A DNA stretch of 64,000 nucleotides from Shewanella intestini (GCF_018221465.1 NZ_JAAIKR010000013.1:62001-126000); one strand, 5' to 3'; counted from the first letter of the stretch, positions 32,225 to 41,637 are shown. Program-made: numbers and translations. Notes: a model not told the origin generated them from the sequence alone.

Positions 32225-33115
32225 TTATGGGCGAGGTTTTATCGATACCGCACTAAGCTGTTTATTTGGCCATTTTGCCCACAATACAATGAACCCCGCG
32301 CCAAGATACATGGTTACGCCATAAACCCCTGCGGCCACGGCTAAATCTGGGCGATTCAAAAACGTCATGGCGATCAGAATGGCTAGGGTGGCATTTTGAA
32401 TGCCTATTTCTATGCAGAGCGTTAATGCATCTTGTTTGCTTAAGCCGCCTAAGCGTGACAACAACACCGCGCAGGCAACACTGGTGAAATTAAGTAGCAC
32501 ACAAGCTAGAAACATGTCGCTAAACGATTGCGACAGCATTTGTCGTTCTTGCCATAAAATCCCCGCAATCATTAGCACCATGAAAATGGCGGAAAAGCGC
32601 CTAAAGATAGGCTCTATTTTTTGCGCGCTCACCACCCAATGGCGATTAACCCACATTCCAAGCGCCAAAGGCAGTAACGTCAGTGCGCTAAGGCCGACCG
32701 TTGTGGTTAATAATGAAAACGCGACAGGATTATCACTGCTGAAATGATTCAGACTCCATTGAATGATTAACGGCGTACTGAGTAAGCAAATGAGGGTGCT
32801 TAAGCCTGTTAATGTCACCGAAAGAGCCAGGTTAGCGCGGCTTAATTGGCTAATAACATTTGATGTTGTGCCGCCGGGGCAGGCAGATAAAATCATTAAA
32901 CCAATGGCCATTGCTGGTGGCAAATCAAGTGCTACGCTGATGAGAAGCGCCATTAACGGCAGTAACAATATTTGTCCAATTAAGCCCAATACCATCGCTT
33001 TAGGCCATCTAAATAGCCGCGTGAAATCTGTCATTGTTAGGCTTAAGCCCATACCAAACATAATAAGGGCAATAGCCAAAGGTAATAAGCCTTGGGTTAA
33101 CACAGACGCTGTCAT
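32225..33115 (-). CDS. Bile acid:sodium symporter family (SBF) protein
   Basis: Inner-membrane transporter, 296 residues with nine or ten hydrophobic segments. The SBF motif LSACPGGTTSNVISQLSRAN near residue 80 and the crossover region IEIGIQNATLAILIAMTFL near 235 match BASS-type Na+ symporters. Real substrates in bacteria are organic anions such as pantoate or pyruvate relatives; this one is unassigned. It lies upstream of nothing else on its strand; the class II aldolase ends 68 bases to its right and may share transcription. Confidence 0.85.
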   Translation of the reverse strand: MTASVLTQGLLPLAIALIMFGMGLSLTMTDFTRLFRWPKAMVLGLIGQILLLPLMALLISVALDLPPAMAIGLMILSACPGGTTSNVISQLSRANLALSVTLTGLSTLICLLSTPLIIQWSLNHFSSDNPVAFSLLTTTVGLSALTLLPLALGMWVNRHWVVSAQKIEPIFRRFSAIFMVLMIAGILWQERQMLSQSFSDMFLACVLLNFTSVACAVLLSRLGGLSKQDALTLCIEIGIQNATLAILIAMTFLNRPDLAVAAGVYGVTMYLGAGFIVLWAKWPNKQLSAVSIKPRP

Positions 33116-33182
33116 TGTGGATTACCTGTTTTAATGAGCCGTTTTAGCTAAATGCAATTATTGAAGATACCAAGCTATCAGC

Positions 33183-33998
33183 CTAGGTTAAAAAACTCGC
33201 GTCTTGGGCAAGGACTTGCTGATATAAAGGTTGAAAATTTCCCCATGTCACAATCGTAGAGGCGTTGACTTGTCGTGTATGCAGCGCGGTTTGGTGGTCG
33301 ACTAATTTAAGTGGTCCTGCTGCTTGTGCCAGCAACTGGCTTTGACAACAGCGCTCCATGCTGCAAAAAATCGCACAAGCGGCGTCGACACTGCTTGCTA
33401 CCGTTAATAAGCCGTGGTTTTGTAAAATCACTGCGCAATGGTCTGCTAATGCGGTTGCTATCATGTCGCCTTCACTGAGCTGGGCAACTACGCCAGTAAA
33501 GGTGTCTAGTAATGCATGGTTGTTATAAAAGGCGCATGCGTCTTGGGAAATGGGTTGCAGCTGCTGTCCTAACGCTGAAAAAGCTCTGCCATAAGTGGTG
33601 TGGGCATGGGCAATGGCATTCACATCTGGGCGAGCTTGGTGAATACGTGAATGAATAGCAAACGCCGCGTTGTTTATGGGGTGATGACCTTCAACGATAT
33701 TACCTTGATGATCAACCCTAACTAAGTCTGATGCTTTAATCAGGGCAAAATGAATCGCCAACGGATTTACCCAGAATGTGTCGGGGTCAATGTTATCGCG
33801 TACCGTAATGTGTCCAGCGAGTCCTTCGTCAAATCCGTGTAAGGCAAATACTCTAAAAGCTGCGGCAAGTCTTTGCTTTAAATATGTTTGCTCAGCTATT
33901 GAGTCGTCAAATACCGGCGGGCGCGGCACACTAAACTGGGCATCGCCGCGAGTGCTTTGTTGTATTTGCTGTTCAATCGAAGTCATCATCATTCTCAT
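33183..33998 (-). CDS. Class II aldolase/adducin family protein
   Basis: 271 residues with the zinc-binding pattern of the family: HITVRD near residue 62, AHAHTTYGRAFSALG near 130 and HGLL near 205. The family includes L-fuculose-phosphate aldolase and many uncharacterised oxygenase- or decarboxylase-like members; the DNIDPDTFWVNPLAIHF segment resembles the adducin-head group rather than sugar-phosphate aldolases. Several Mets at the N-terminus make the start uncertain by up to four codons. A divergent LysR gene lies 74 bases upstream. Confidence 0.8.
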   Translation of the reverse strand: MRMMMTSIEQQIQQSTRGDAQFSVPRPPVFDDSIAEQTYLKQRLAAAFRVFALHGFDEGLAGHITVRDNIDPDTFWVNPLAIHFALIKASDLVRVDHQGNIVEGHHPINNAAFAIHSRIHQARPDVNAIAHAHTTYGRAFSALGQQLQPISQDACAFYNNHALLDTFTGVVAQLSEGDMIATALADHCAVILQNHGLLTVASSVDAACAIFCSMERCCQSQLLAQAAGPLKLVDHQTALHTRQVNASTIVTWGNFQPLYQQVLAQDASFLT

Positions 33999-34072
33999 TA
34001 AAGTGGTTTAATTTTAGGCTACCGCTAAGTAGTATTAATACAAATGATGCTTGTTAATGAGTAAATATTAAT

Positions 34073-34993
34073 ATGATTCATAGTAAAATTGATTTGAACC
34101 TGTTTATTGTTTTACAGGCGGTATATCAACAAGGGTCGATTACCCGTGCGGCAGCGCAGCTGCATTTAACTCAGCCCGCGGTGAGCCATGCGCTTTCGCG
34201 CTTACGCAGTAAATATAACGACCCCTTGTTTGTCCGTTTTGGGCGCAAAATGGTGGCGTCTGAGTTTTGTCAGCAAATGATGCCGAGTATTGATAAGTCA
34301 TTGGCAGAGCTTTATAACACCTTAAATCCTGAACCCAATATTGATGGGTTAAACGATGTACTTAATCAACCTCGGATAATGCGCTTAGGGTTGCGCGATA
34401 TTTTAGAGTCGATTTTCTTTCCACCTTTACTGAGCGATATTGTCAAAAACTCACCCAATATTGGGATTGATAGTCATCAAGTTACCCTTGCTGAAATTGA
34501 GCCGTTGTTAACTGAGCAGCATGTCGACTTGGTAATAGATATGCTCACACCCACCAGTAAACGGATTAAAAGCCAGTTGATATGCGATGAGCACTTTTCG
34601 TTAATTTGTCGGCAAAACCACCCCATTTTAGCTGAGCTTAATGTTGAAAATTATCAACATTATTCGCATGGCGTGGTGTCTTTAAAGGGATCGACGATTG
34701 ATACGGTGGACATGGCGTTGGCTAAATATGGTGTCAGCAGAAATGTGGTATTACGTTGTGAGCATTATATTGCCGCCGCGTCGGTGGCGTGCCAATGTGA
34801 TATGTTGCTCACCATGCCCAATGCGTATGCACGCATGTTGCAGCAAAAACTGCCTATTGCGGTGTCACCTTTACCGTTTGAGGTGCCACCAATCCCGGTA
34901 CACATGTATTGGCATGAACAAGCTGAACAAGACCCGGTGAATAATTGGCTGCGTCAAAAGTTGCTCACGATCGGTCATCAATTATTACCTTAA
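34073..34993 (+). CDS. LysR-family transcriptional regulator
   Basis: 306 residues: helix-turn-helix IDLNLFIVLQAVYQQGSITRAAAQL and LTQPAVSHALSRLR at the N-terminus and a substrate-binding sensor domain. Divergent from the class II aldolase gene, which it probably regulates, possibly with the SBF transporter beyond it. Related in style to the LysR protein at 31257 but clearly a different protein. Confidence 0.88.
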   Translation: MIHSKIDLNLFIVLQAVYQQGSITRAAAQLHLTQPAVSHALSRLRSKYNDPLFVRFGRKMVASEFCQQMMPSIDKSLAELYNTLNPEPNIDGLNDVLNQPRIMRLGLRDILESIFFPPLLSDIVKNSPNIGIDSHQVTLAEIEPLLTEQHVDLVIDMLTPTSKRIKSQLICDEHFSLICRQNHPILAELNVENYQHYSHGVVSLKGSTIDTVDMALAKYGVSRNVVLRCEHYIAAASVACQCDMLLTMPNAYARMLQQKLPIAVSPLPFEVPPIPVHMYWHEQAEQDPVNNWLRQKLLTIGHQLLP

Positions 34994-35079
34994 TACATTT
35001 AACTGCAAATATTGATGGTTTCGCTAACTGATTACAGTCGCATGCTCAAATCGTCGGGTTGTTGGAGTATGTCACTGGA

Positions 35080-35331
35080 TTATTTCATCGTTACTTTGGT
35101 GCCAATCATTTTTAATGCTGGGGTACCACGAACCAATGTGTCACGGCCAAACACCTGTTGGCAATGTGGGCACACGCCAAGCTCGGTTGTGTAGTCAACG
35201 GCAATTCGCTCCTTAAAACACTTCACCAAACTACCTTTCCCTCCTTTATGGTATTTAAATAATTGCCCTTTGCAGCGACGGCAGAAAATATCGACAGTGC
35301 GAGTGGGCAGCTTTTTGTTGGGTTTAGCCAT
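35080..35331 (-). CDS. Small zinc-ribbon protein
   Basis: 83 residues from the Met of MAKPNKKLPTRTVDIFC. Two CxxC pairs (FCRRCKG and VCPHCQQ) about 38 residues apart form a zinc ribbon; the rest is lysine- and arginine-rich, consistent with nucleic-acid binding. A longer frame reaches 35469 but its added N-terminus is low-complexity and unsupported. Function unknown; no operon partners. Confidence 0.65.
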   Translation of the reverse strand: MAKPNKKLPTRTVDIFCRRCKGQLFKYHKGGKGSLVKCFKERIAVDYTTELGVCPHCQQVFGRDTLVRGTPALKMIGTKVTMK

Positions 35332-35469
35332 AAAGAAAGTGTTATGTGTGAGCGAACAACAAGCCACAGAGGGTAAAGCGAACCTGAAAAAGGTGCAAGT
35401 TAATGCGTTATCTACTGTGGCTTTTACGGTGGAAAATTGTGGGTTTTTGTTGTTTGTCAGCTGATACAA

Positions 35470-35979
35470 ATGCCGTTAAACACGCGCTAGAACAAGGGTT
35501 GTGTTACAAGTAAATATTCAAGACGTTGAAATTAGATTATGAATTTATTGAATAAAAAAGCCAATACAAGGTATTGCTAAAACAGGAATGGTTAATATTG
35601 TTTGGCAGTGCTTATCATCATGATGATAACGTTATCACGATCAACGTGTTTTTATAAATACTACAATTGAGCGGATTTTATTTACGTTATTGTTATGAAC
35701 AAATATTTGGCATGCATTTAGTTATAGTTAATATTGATAAGGGTAATTTATCCTTCGCCATATTTGTTTGTTTGTAAGTATATGTTTTTAGGTGTTTATT
35801 TTTTGGTTTTAAATGTGGGGTGGATTTTGGTTTTATGCGCAAACGAGTGAAAAATACGACACATATTGGATAGATGATTTAGTGTTATGCGTTTGATCAC
35901 ATATTTGCTATATTGTAGTACAATTGACCGCGACTTATAGATTATAGTCCACTAAAGCATCTAAGATTAAGGTAGAACA
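35470..35979. promoter_or_regulatory. Upstream regulatory region of the SSS symporter
   Basis: Non-coding region of about 500 bases. It contains overlapping palindromes TTATCATCATGATGATAA (35612-35629) and TGATAACGTTATCA (35624-35637, LacI-like with central CG), and a TTGTA-G-TACAA palindrome (35912-35924) close to the symporter gene. The rest is AT-rich with no genes seen. Confidence 0.6.
35912..35924 (+). promoter_or_regulatory. Candidate GntR-type operator before the symporter
   Basis: ATTGTAGTACAAT is a perfect 13-base palindrome with the TTGTA-N-TACAA core also present upstream of kdgF/PL17 (53595-53609). It lies 55 bases before the symporter ATG. Confidence 0.6.
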
Positions 35980-37752
35980 ATGGAACTTAACACGATTGTT
36001 GTAGGAATTTACTTTCTATTTCTCGTCGGTATTGGCTGGATGTTTAGATCATTCACAACCAATACCAGTGATTACTTTCGCGGCGGCGGAAATATGTTGT
36101 GGTGGATGGTAGGGGCAACTGCGTTTATGACACAGTTTAGCGCTTGGACATTTACCGGTGCAGCAGGTAAAGCATACACTGACGGTTTTGCCGTTGCCAT
36201 TTTGTTCTTAGCTAACGCTTTTGGTTACCTAATGAACTATTTATACTTCGCGCCTAAGTTTAGACAGTTGCGCGTCGTCACTGTTATCGAAGCCATCCGT
36301 ATGCGCTTTGGTAAAGCAAACGAACAAGTCTTTACTTGGACAGGTATGCCAAACAGTGTCATTACTGCGGGTATCTGGCTAAATGGTCTCGCAATTATTG
36401 CTTCTGGTATCTTCGGTTTTGATATGACAACCACCATTATTCTAACGGGGTTAGTAGTATTGGTTATGTCCGTTACCGGTGGTTCTTGGGCGGTTATTGC
36501 GTCGGACTTCTTACAAATGTTAGTGATCATGGCAGTGACCGTGACCTGTGCTGTTGCAGCCATTATTCATGGCGGTGGCGTAACGAACATTATTGAAAAC
36601 TTCCCTACAGAGTCATTTATTGCTGGTTCTGACCTTAACTACTTAAGTATCTTTGCTGTTTGGGGGGTATTTATCTTCTTAAAACAGTTCAGTATTACTA
36701 ACAACATGCTTAACTCTTACCGTTACCTTGCGGCTAAAGATTCTAAAAATGCACGTAAAGCAGCATTACTGGCCTGTATATTAATGACCGTTGGCCCGGT
36801 TATTTGGTTTATGCCAAGCTGGTTTATTGCTGGTCAAGGTGTTGATTTAGCAGCCGCTTACCCTGAAGCGGGTAGTAAAGCCGCTGATTTTGCTTACCTT
36901 TACTTTGTACAAACATACATGCCTGCAGGTATGGTGGGGCTGTTAATTGCTGCAATGTTTGCTGCAACAATGTCTTCTATGGATTCAGGTCTTAATAAGA
37001 ACTCAGGTATCTTCGTTAAAAATTTCTATGAACCGATTCTTCGCCCTGAAGCGAACGAAAAAGAGTTAGTCATGGTGTCTAAACTGACATCAACTTTCTT
37101 TGGTGTGGCCATTATCTTAGTCGCGTTATTTATTAACTCGCTCAAAGGTTTAAGCCTATTCGACACCATGATGTATGTGGGGGCCTTGATCGGTTTCCCA
37201 ATGACGATTCCAGCATTCTGTGGCTTCTTTATTAAGAAAACACCTGACTGGGCTGCATGGGGTACATTGATTGTTGGTGGCTTTGTTTCATTCTTCGTCG
37301 GCTTTATGGTGACACCAGAAATGGTTGAGTCTGTATTGGGCTTGTCTCAAAAACTGACTTCACGTGAATGGTCTGATCTGGTTGTTGCAATTGGTCTTGT
37401 TGGTCACTTAATCTTTACCGCAGGCTTCTTCTGCCTATCGACCTTGTTCTACAAACCATTGTCACAAGCGCGCCAAAAAGATGTCGATAAGTTCTTTGAG
37501 AACTTAGATACACCACTTGTGTCAGAAGATGATGAACAGAAGAAACTCGATAACAAGCAACGCAAGATGCTAGGGACCTTAATCTCTGTTGCAGGTATCG
37601 CAATTATGACGATGTTCTTCTTACCAAATGAATTGTCTGGACGCTTCATCTTTGTGTTGTGTGGTGCCATTGTACTGTCAGTGGGTCTGCTACTTATCAA
37701 AGCCGTTGATGACAAAATTGAAGATGCCGCTGAAGCAAAAGCGAACTCTTAA
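35980..37752 (+). CDS. SSS-family sodium:solute symporter, probably for alginate-derived uronates (ToaA-like)
   Basis: Inner-membrane Na+-coupled symporter of 590 residues with 13 or more hydrophobic segments; GGGNMLWWMVGATAFMTQFS near residue 37 and MFAATMSSMDSGLNKNSGI near 327 are sodium-solute symporter motifs. In Vibrio splendidus, ToaA/B/C of this family import unsaturated alginate monomers and small oligomers. Its place at the edge of a lyase cluster, with a candidate shared operator, makes DEH or unsaturated uronate uptake the best inference. Long C-terminal linker with charged residues at about 495-520. Confidence 0.85.
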   Translation: MELNTIVVGIYFLFLVGIGWMFRSFTTNTSDYFRGGGNMLWWMVGATAFMTQFSAWTFTGAAGKAYTDGFAVAILFLANAFGYLMNYLYFAPKFRQLRVVTVIEAIRMRFGKANEQVFTWTGMPNSVITAGIWLNGLAIIASGIFGFDMTTTIILTGLVVLVMSVTGGSWAVIASDFLQMLVIMAVTVTCAVAAIIHGGGVTNIIENFPTESFIAGSDLNYLSIFAVWGVFIFLKQFSITNNMLNSYRYLAAKDSKNARKAALLACILMTVGPVIWFMPSWFIAGQGVDLAAAYPEAGSKAADFAYLYFVQTYMPAGMVGLLIAAMFAATMSSMDSGLNKNSGIFVKNFYEPILRPEANEKELVMVSKLTSTFFGVAIILVALFINSLKGLSLFDTMMYVGALIGFPMTIPAFCGFFIKKTPDWAAWGTLIVGGFVSFFVGFMVTPEMVESVLGLSQKLTSREWSDLVVAIGLVGHLIFTAGFFCLSTLFYKPLSQARQKDVDKFFENLDTPLVSEDDEQKKLDNKQRKMLGTLISVAGIAIMTMFFLPNELSGRFIFVLCGAIVLSVGLLLIKAVDDKIEDAAEAKANS

Positions 37753-37815
37753 ACCACGATTAAGATAGATGTTGTGAATCGCTAGTCGGTTCAGACCACT
37801 AAAAATCGCTATCAT

Positions 37816-37847
37816 AAAAGCCACTTGAGCAATCAGGTGGCTTTTTT
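37816..37847 (+). terminator. Terminator after the symporter
   Basis: AAAAGCCACTTGA / TCAGGTGGC stem (one mismatch) with GCAA loop and TTTTTT, 63 bases after the stop. Confidence 0.88.
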
Positions 37848-37975
37848 ATTTTTAGTGAATTTATGCATTGATTTAAGGGTTATCAACTTCAACCCAGTTT
37901 AATCGTGATCGCTAAATAAATGATTGGCTCGCCGTGTTTAACTAAGCTTAGATTCATGCATTAAAGGATAAGACA

Positions 37976-38485
37976 ATGAAGTACAAAACCATGTTGTGGG
38001 CAATAACGGTGATTGCGTCATTGGGGTTAAATGTGGCAACGGTGCTCAGCGCCAATGTGTTTGATGCATTGCATGGTGCGTTGTCATATGTGTCGCCTCA
38101 AGCACTGCTTGGCCACGGCAAGTCTGCCCAGTTTAATAAGGTTAAATTAAATAATGCGCAGTTAAAAAAGCAATTGAAACTGAAAAAGCACAATATGGTG
38201 CAAGTGAAAAGGATATCTGGGCGGATCTCAAAGCGGGTGGTTAAAGGTGTGGTTAGAAACACCTCATCCATTATGGGCGAAGCAGTGCCTTATGTTGGTA
38301 TTGGGGTGATGCTGGCCGTGACTGCGGCGGATGTGTATGACGGCTGCCAAACGGTAAAAGATCTTAATCAAATGACAGCGCTCATTGATGTTAATCATCA
38401 GGCTGTTGATGAGGCGACAGTATGTGGTATTGAGGTGCCAACGGTTGATGATGTTAAGCAACAAATTAATCAATTGCTGTTTTAG
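37976..38485 (+). CDS. Hypothetical secreted or membrane protein
   Basis: 169 residues that I do not recognise. An N-terminal hydrophobic stretch (about 7-25, ending near VLSA) could be a signal peptide or anchor; a basic region rich in lysine (about 58-85) follows, then a second hydrophobic helix (about 103-118, PYVGIGVMLAVTAADVYDG) with two cysteines in the C-terminal third (DGCQ, TVCG). ATG preceded by an AAGGAT site. Stands between the symporter and the lyase genes on the plus strand. Confidence 0.55.
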   Translation: MKYKTMLWAITVIASLGLNVATVLSANVFDALHGALSYVSPQALLGHGKSAQFNKVKLNNAQLKKQLKLKKHNMVQVKRISGRISKRVVKGVVRNTSSIMGEAVPYVGIGVMLAVTAADVYDGCQTVKDLNQMTALIDVNHQAVDEATVCGIEVPTVDDVKQQINQLLF

Positions 38486-38525
38486 GTTATGAGGCGTTGA
38501 CTGGGAAAGTTCATTTTTGGGGCGG

Positions 38526-38556
38526 TAAAAAAAGGGGATGGAACTGACTCCCCTTG
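38526..38556 (-). terminator. Terminator after the PL7 lyase at 38612
   Basis: On the minus strand AAGGGGA / TCCCCTT with a 10-base loop runs into seven T's. It ends transcription of the lyase gene 56 bases downstream of its stop. Confidence 0.85.
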
Positions 38557-38611
38557 GTATCTTACTTAGCGTGGATTTGGTTTACACCAAACAAGTTGTG
38601 CACAATTGGCG

Positions 38612-39682
38612 TTATTGGTTTAAATTGAGTTGATAAAAACTCACCTGCGTGTAGTCGCCAGCTTCAATGCCGTTATTTGAGCAGCCTGTGCCCCAGGTTG
38701 GGTGCTTGGTGCCTTGGTTACATTGGTTATAAGCGCCTGCTTTAAAGTACATCCAAGCATCCTTGTAACCTTGATCTAATGGCTCACCAGGATAGGGTTT
38801 GCTTAAATCCGTTTTGAAGATTTTGGTTTGGGCTGCTGATGTACCAGGGTGCTTAACAAATGTCAGTGTCATAATGTTATTTTTAATAGTCACGTCATAA
38901 CTGAATAACTCGCCTAACTTAATACCATTGACTGGGTCCGCACTGTCTTTAGTGAGGGAAGGATCGCCCCAAATGGCAATTGGAATATCCTTACGCTGGT
39001 CAATATCTTGCGGGTAAATCTCATAGTTCCAAAATAATGAACCGTACTCGTGGTTAGGCATTTTACGGTAGTAAATTTTTAACGGTTCAGTTTTACTTGG
39101 GCCATGAATTTGACCAACGACTACAGAGTGAGCAGGGAATTTACTGTCATCACCACTGGTACTAACCCAATCTACTGCTAATGTTGCGCTAAGTTCACCT
39201 CCTATTGCCCCAAATTTTTCGGGTGTTGAGTGAGCAGCAATTACAAAGTTGTTTGCCGCGTGGCGAGGGTGCATTTCTGCTGTGCCTTTACGCAACATTA
39301 CTCTTAGTTCTGAGCGGGCATTGCTGCTGTTTTTGGTTGTGGGTGCGGTGTTAGGTGACGCCATCACCATCGCACCATCTTGTGGGTTGGTGTAAAACCA
39401 AAAATGGTTGGTATAAGGATGAATAGGGTCGTTAAGCTGTTCAATCTCAATTTCCATTACTTTACCTTTGCGGGCAGGTTTATGGTCTGGCACAGGTAAG
39501 TTGATTTTCATTTTAGATAAATCAAAATTTTGCGAAGGGGCTTTGCTTGGGTCTAACGGTTGCGTCAGCCGTGCTTTATATTGTGCTTGTTGTTCGGCTA
39601 AATTTGCCGCTGTTGCTGTTGCATTGATCCCCACGCTGCCCAATATAGCTAAAACGAATGTGGTTGGTTTAAATAATGTCAT
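38612..39682 (-). CDS. PL7 alginate lyase, exported
   Basis: Beta-jelly-roll lyase of family PL7 that cleaves alginate by beta-elimination. Starting at the ATG at 39682 (GAGG site; an ATG 23 codons earlier adds residues that spoil the signal) gives 356 residues with a signal peptide ending near ATA-ATAA. The three PL7 active-site motifs are present: ARSELR, VGQIHG and YFKAGAYNQ. QIH rather than QVH suggests preference for guluronate-containing links, as known in the family. Terminator follows at 38526. Confidence 0.9.
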   Translation of the reverse strand: MTLFKPTTFVLAILGSVGINATATAANLAEQQAQYKARLTQPLDPSKAPSQNFDLSKMKINLPVPDHKPARKGKVMEIEIEQLNDPIHPYTNHFWFYTNPQDGAMVMASPNTAPTTKNSSNARSELRVMLRKGTAEMHPRHAANNFVIAAHSTPEKFGAIGGELSATLAVDWVSTSGDDSKFPAHSVVVGQIHGPSKTEPLKIYYRKMPNHEYGSLFWNYEIYPQDIDQRKDIPIAIWGDPSLTKDSADPVNGIKLGELFSYDVTIKNNIMTLTFVKHPGTSAAQTKIFKTDLSKPYPGEPLDQGYKDAWMYFKAGAYNQCNQGTKHPTWGTGCSNNGIEAGDYTQVSFYQLNLNQ

Positions 39683-39745
39683 AAAAGCCTCGTTAGGGCT
39701 TGTCTTAACTAAATAGTTAGCCAAGACAAGCTTGACGATTGAAGA

Positions 39746-39769
39746 ACCCAATGAATAAACACATTGGGT
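39746..39769 (-). terminator. Hairpin after the PF05426 lyase gene
   Basis: ACCCAATG / CATTGGGT, 8-bp stem and 8-base loop, just after the lyase stop on the minus strand, followed by TTCTTC. Weak terminator. Confidence 0.5.
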
Positions 39770-39783
39770 ATTATTTATCGTGA

Positions 39784-41043
39784 TTATTGTTTGTTAAGGA
39801 GTAATTCAACAGCACGTTGTTCCCACACTTCAGCGAGGTTCTTTTTCACTGAAAATTGGCTAAAGTCGGTATGCTTGGCAAGGGTTATCCATTGTGGTTT
39901 ATTTAAAGACTTGCCCGCTTTTAAGTACAAACTTGTCATCCGCTCTACTCTGCGGCGTTTATCTTTTTGGCTATAAGGCCACTGCTTTTGTGGGTCGTTA
40001 TAGCTAGCCATTAGCCCAATACCAGCTGCTAATGAACCGCCTTGGGCATTTTTGTAGTGCCAAAGGTCGACATTCACTTTTTCACCTAACTGAGCAATCC
40101 CCACTAAAGGAACAAGGCTAAAGTAATGGTAGTGATAAGCACGAGTGCGTTGTATTTCGTGAGGTTGTGAACCATCGGCCGCAAATTGAGTGTCAATACG
40201 CATTTTGCCCTTTTGCACCATCACTTTTGTTAGGTGTTCATTGCCTAAAAAGTATGAAATGCCTGCAATTTGGTAGTCGTACCAAGTGCCATGGTTATTG
40301 AGTGCGTTGGCTTCGCCTTTAGGGCCGCCAGCTAAGTCTGCTTCTAACATCCAATCTAGATAGTCGCTATACCACTGTTTTATTTGTTGTTCGTCTTTAT
40401 CTGTCCAGTGTTTTGACTGCGATAAAATCGCAATTGCATCGAGTAGACGATCGGCTAGTGTACGAGTATCAATAATACCACTGCGTCGTCCATCAGCACG
40501 GCCAGGTACGCCTTGGCCATACTTAACGTTCGGGTTCATTTTGGTGGCGTCATTAATGAACCAAGTTCTAATTAGCTCAATACCTTGCTTGGCGTACTTT
40601 TCGTCTTGGCTAAAATAATATGCCAAGGCAATCGCACGGGTTGAACGGGTAAATTTACCAATGCGTCGAGAGTCGGTTTCGTTGGTTTTAGAGGCGGGAT
40701 TGGTTTTGCCATCATGGCGTATCCACGGTAAACCGTCTGCTTGGGTTTCGTCTGGCCACCAGTAAGGGCTAATGCTCAAATAATCATTTTTGCTGCCACT
40801 TGGTGGGGTCATTCCTTTGTTGGTCACGCTAAATAACGGCGCTTTCATGGCGATGTCAGCTTCTTCTAATAAGCGTTGGTAAGCTTGCTGCATAGAAACT
40901 GATGCAGCGTCTGACTGCAGTACAGTACGGTTATGTTGTAAAACATCTTCGTTTAAAAAGACAAAATCGGCGGCTAAAACGGGCTGCGTGAAGGCGAGAG
41001 CACCTAATATCAGGGTCATTGGGCGTAATGTCATCTTTTTCAC
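39784..41043 (-). CDS. Alginate lyase family protein (PF05426, PL5/PL38-like), exported
   Basis: Alpha/alpha-toroid lyase. The start chosen is GTG at 41043, with AAAGGA upstream, giving 419 residues with signal peptide MKKMTLRPMTLILGALAFTQ and cleavage after VLA. Family motifs: SISPYWWPDET near 90, MNPNVKYGQGVPG near 180, and LNNHGTWYDYQIAG near 250 (Asn-His catalytic pair). Composition fits the PL38-like branch of this Pfam better than the shorter PL5 mannuronan lyases. Downstream of a promoter region with a TTGTATTACAT site. Transcription may continue into the PL7 gene. Confidence 0.82.
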   Translation of the reverse strand: MKKMTLRPMTLILGALAFTQPVLAADFVFLNEDVLQHNRTVLQSDAASVSMQQAYQRLLEEADIAMKAPLFSVTNKGMTPPSGSKNDYLSISPYWWPDETQADGLPWIRHDGKTNPASKTNETDSRRIGKFTRSTRAIALAYYFSQDEKYAKQGIELIRTWFINDATKMNPNVKYGQGVPGRADGRRSGIIDTRTLADRLLDAIAILSQSKHWTDKDEQQIKQWYSDYLDWMLEADLAGGPKGEANALNNHGTWYDYQIAGISYFLGNEHLTKVMVQKGKMRIDTQFAADGSQPHEIQRTRAYHYHYFSLVPLVGIAQLGEKVNVDLWHYKNAQGGSLAAGIGLMASYNDPQKQWPYSQKDKRRRVERMTSLYLKAGKSLNKPQWITLAKHTDFSQFSVKKNLAEVWEQRAVELLLNKQ

Positions 41044-41524
41044 AATACCATCCTTTAGTGAAAGTGTACTAGATGTTAAATAATACAATTGAGTTGTGTT
41101 TTAAGCAATTTATATGCTGTGACCCAGATCTGGTTGTTAGTGTTATTTGGGTGATCTGTTAATTAATTTGCTGTTTAAAATTATTTTCACATAAAAAATA
41201 AGGGTTTAGTGTTTTCTTGTGATGTTGATCCATTTTGAAAAAATGAACGCTGCGTAAAACCACAAATTGTAATTTGTATTACATTTATGGCTATACGTTG
41301 GTAGTTGGGTGGTTTAATATCTTTATTATTGAAGCAACACACTTCACGAAAGCATGAATTAATACAATTAATATGACTTGTTTGATTTGATTTGGTGAGG
41401 TGACTTAGTGTTTGAGTTATCGATAGCGTTGCTTGTTGGCGTGTAAATACCTGTTTTGAGTAGCCTGTTTTGAGTTGGAGATGAATCTGATTAAGTCATC
41501 TCTTGTCATTTCGGGTCACGTTGT

Positions 41525-41554
41525 AACCGCTAACGTGTTGTTAGCGGTTTTTTT
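41525..41554 (+). terminator. Orphan plus-strand terminator
   Basis: AACCGCTAAC, GTGTT loop, GTTAGCGGTT, then TTTTT: a 10-bp perfect stem with T tract. No plus-strand gene lies upstream for over 3 kb, and the opposite strand lacks a T run, so it implies a plus-strand transcript starting within 41.05-41.5 kb. Confidence 0.85.
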
Positions 41555-41602
41555 ATGCCTAAAAAATATTGATGAAAATAAGCTGCTTGGTATGAAAGTG
41601 GT

Positions 41603-41637
41603 AAAAAACACCCGTGAGTCAGTTGGGCTTACGGGTG
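41603..41637 (-). terminator. Terminator after the PL7 lipoprotein gene
   Basis: Minus-strand CACCCGT / ACGGGTG stem followed by TTTTTT, 10 to 44 bases beyond the stop of the lyase at 41647. Confidence 0.75.

Noticed and set aside
35332-35469. Longer start for the zinc-ribbon protein
   Set aside because: The extra 46 residues are of unlike composition and the internal Met begins a typical zinc-ribbon sequence.
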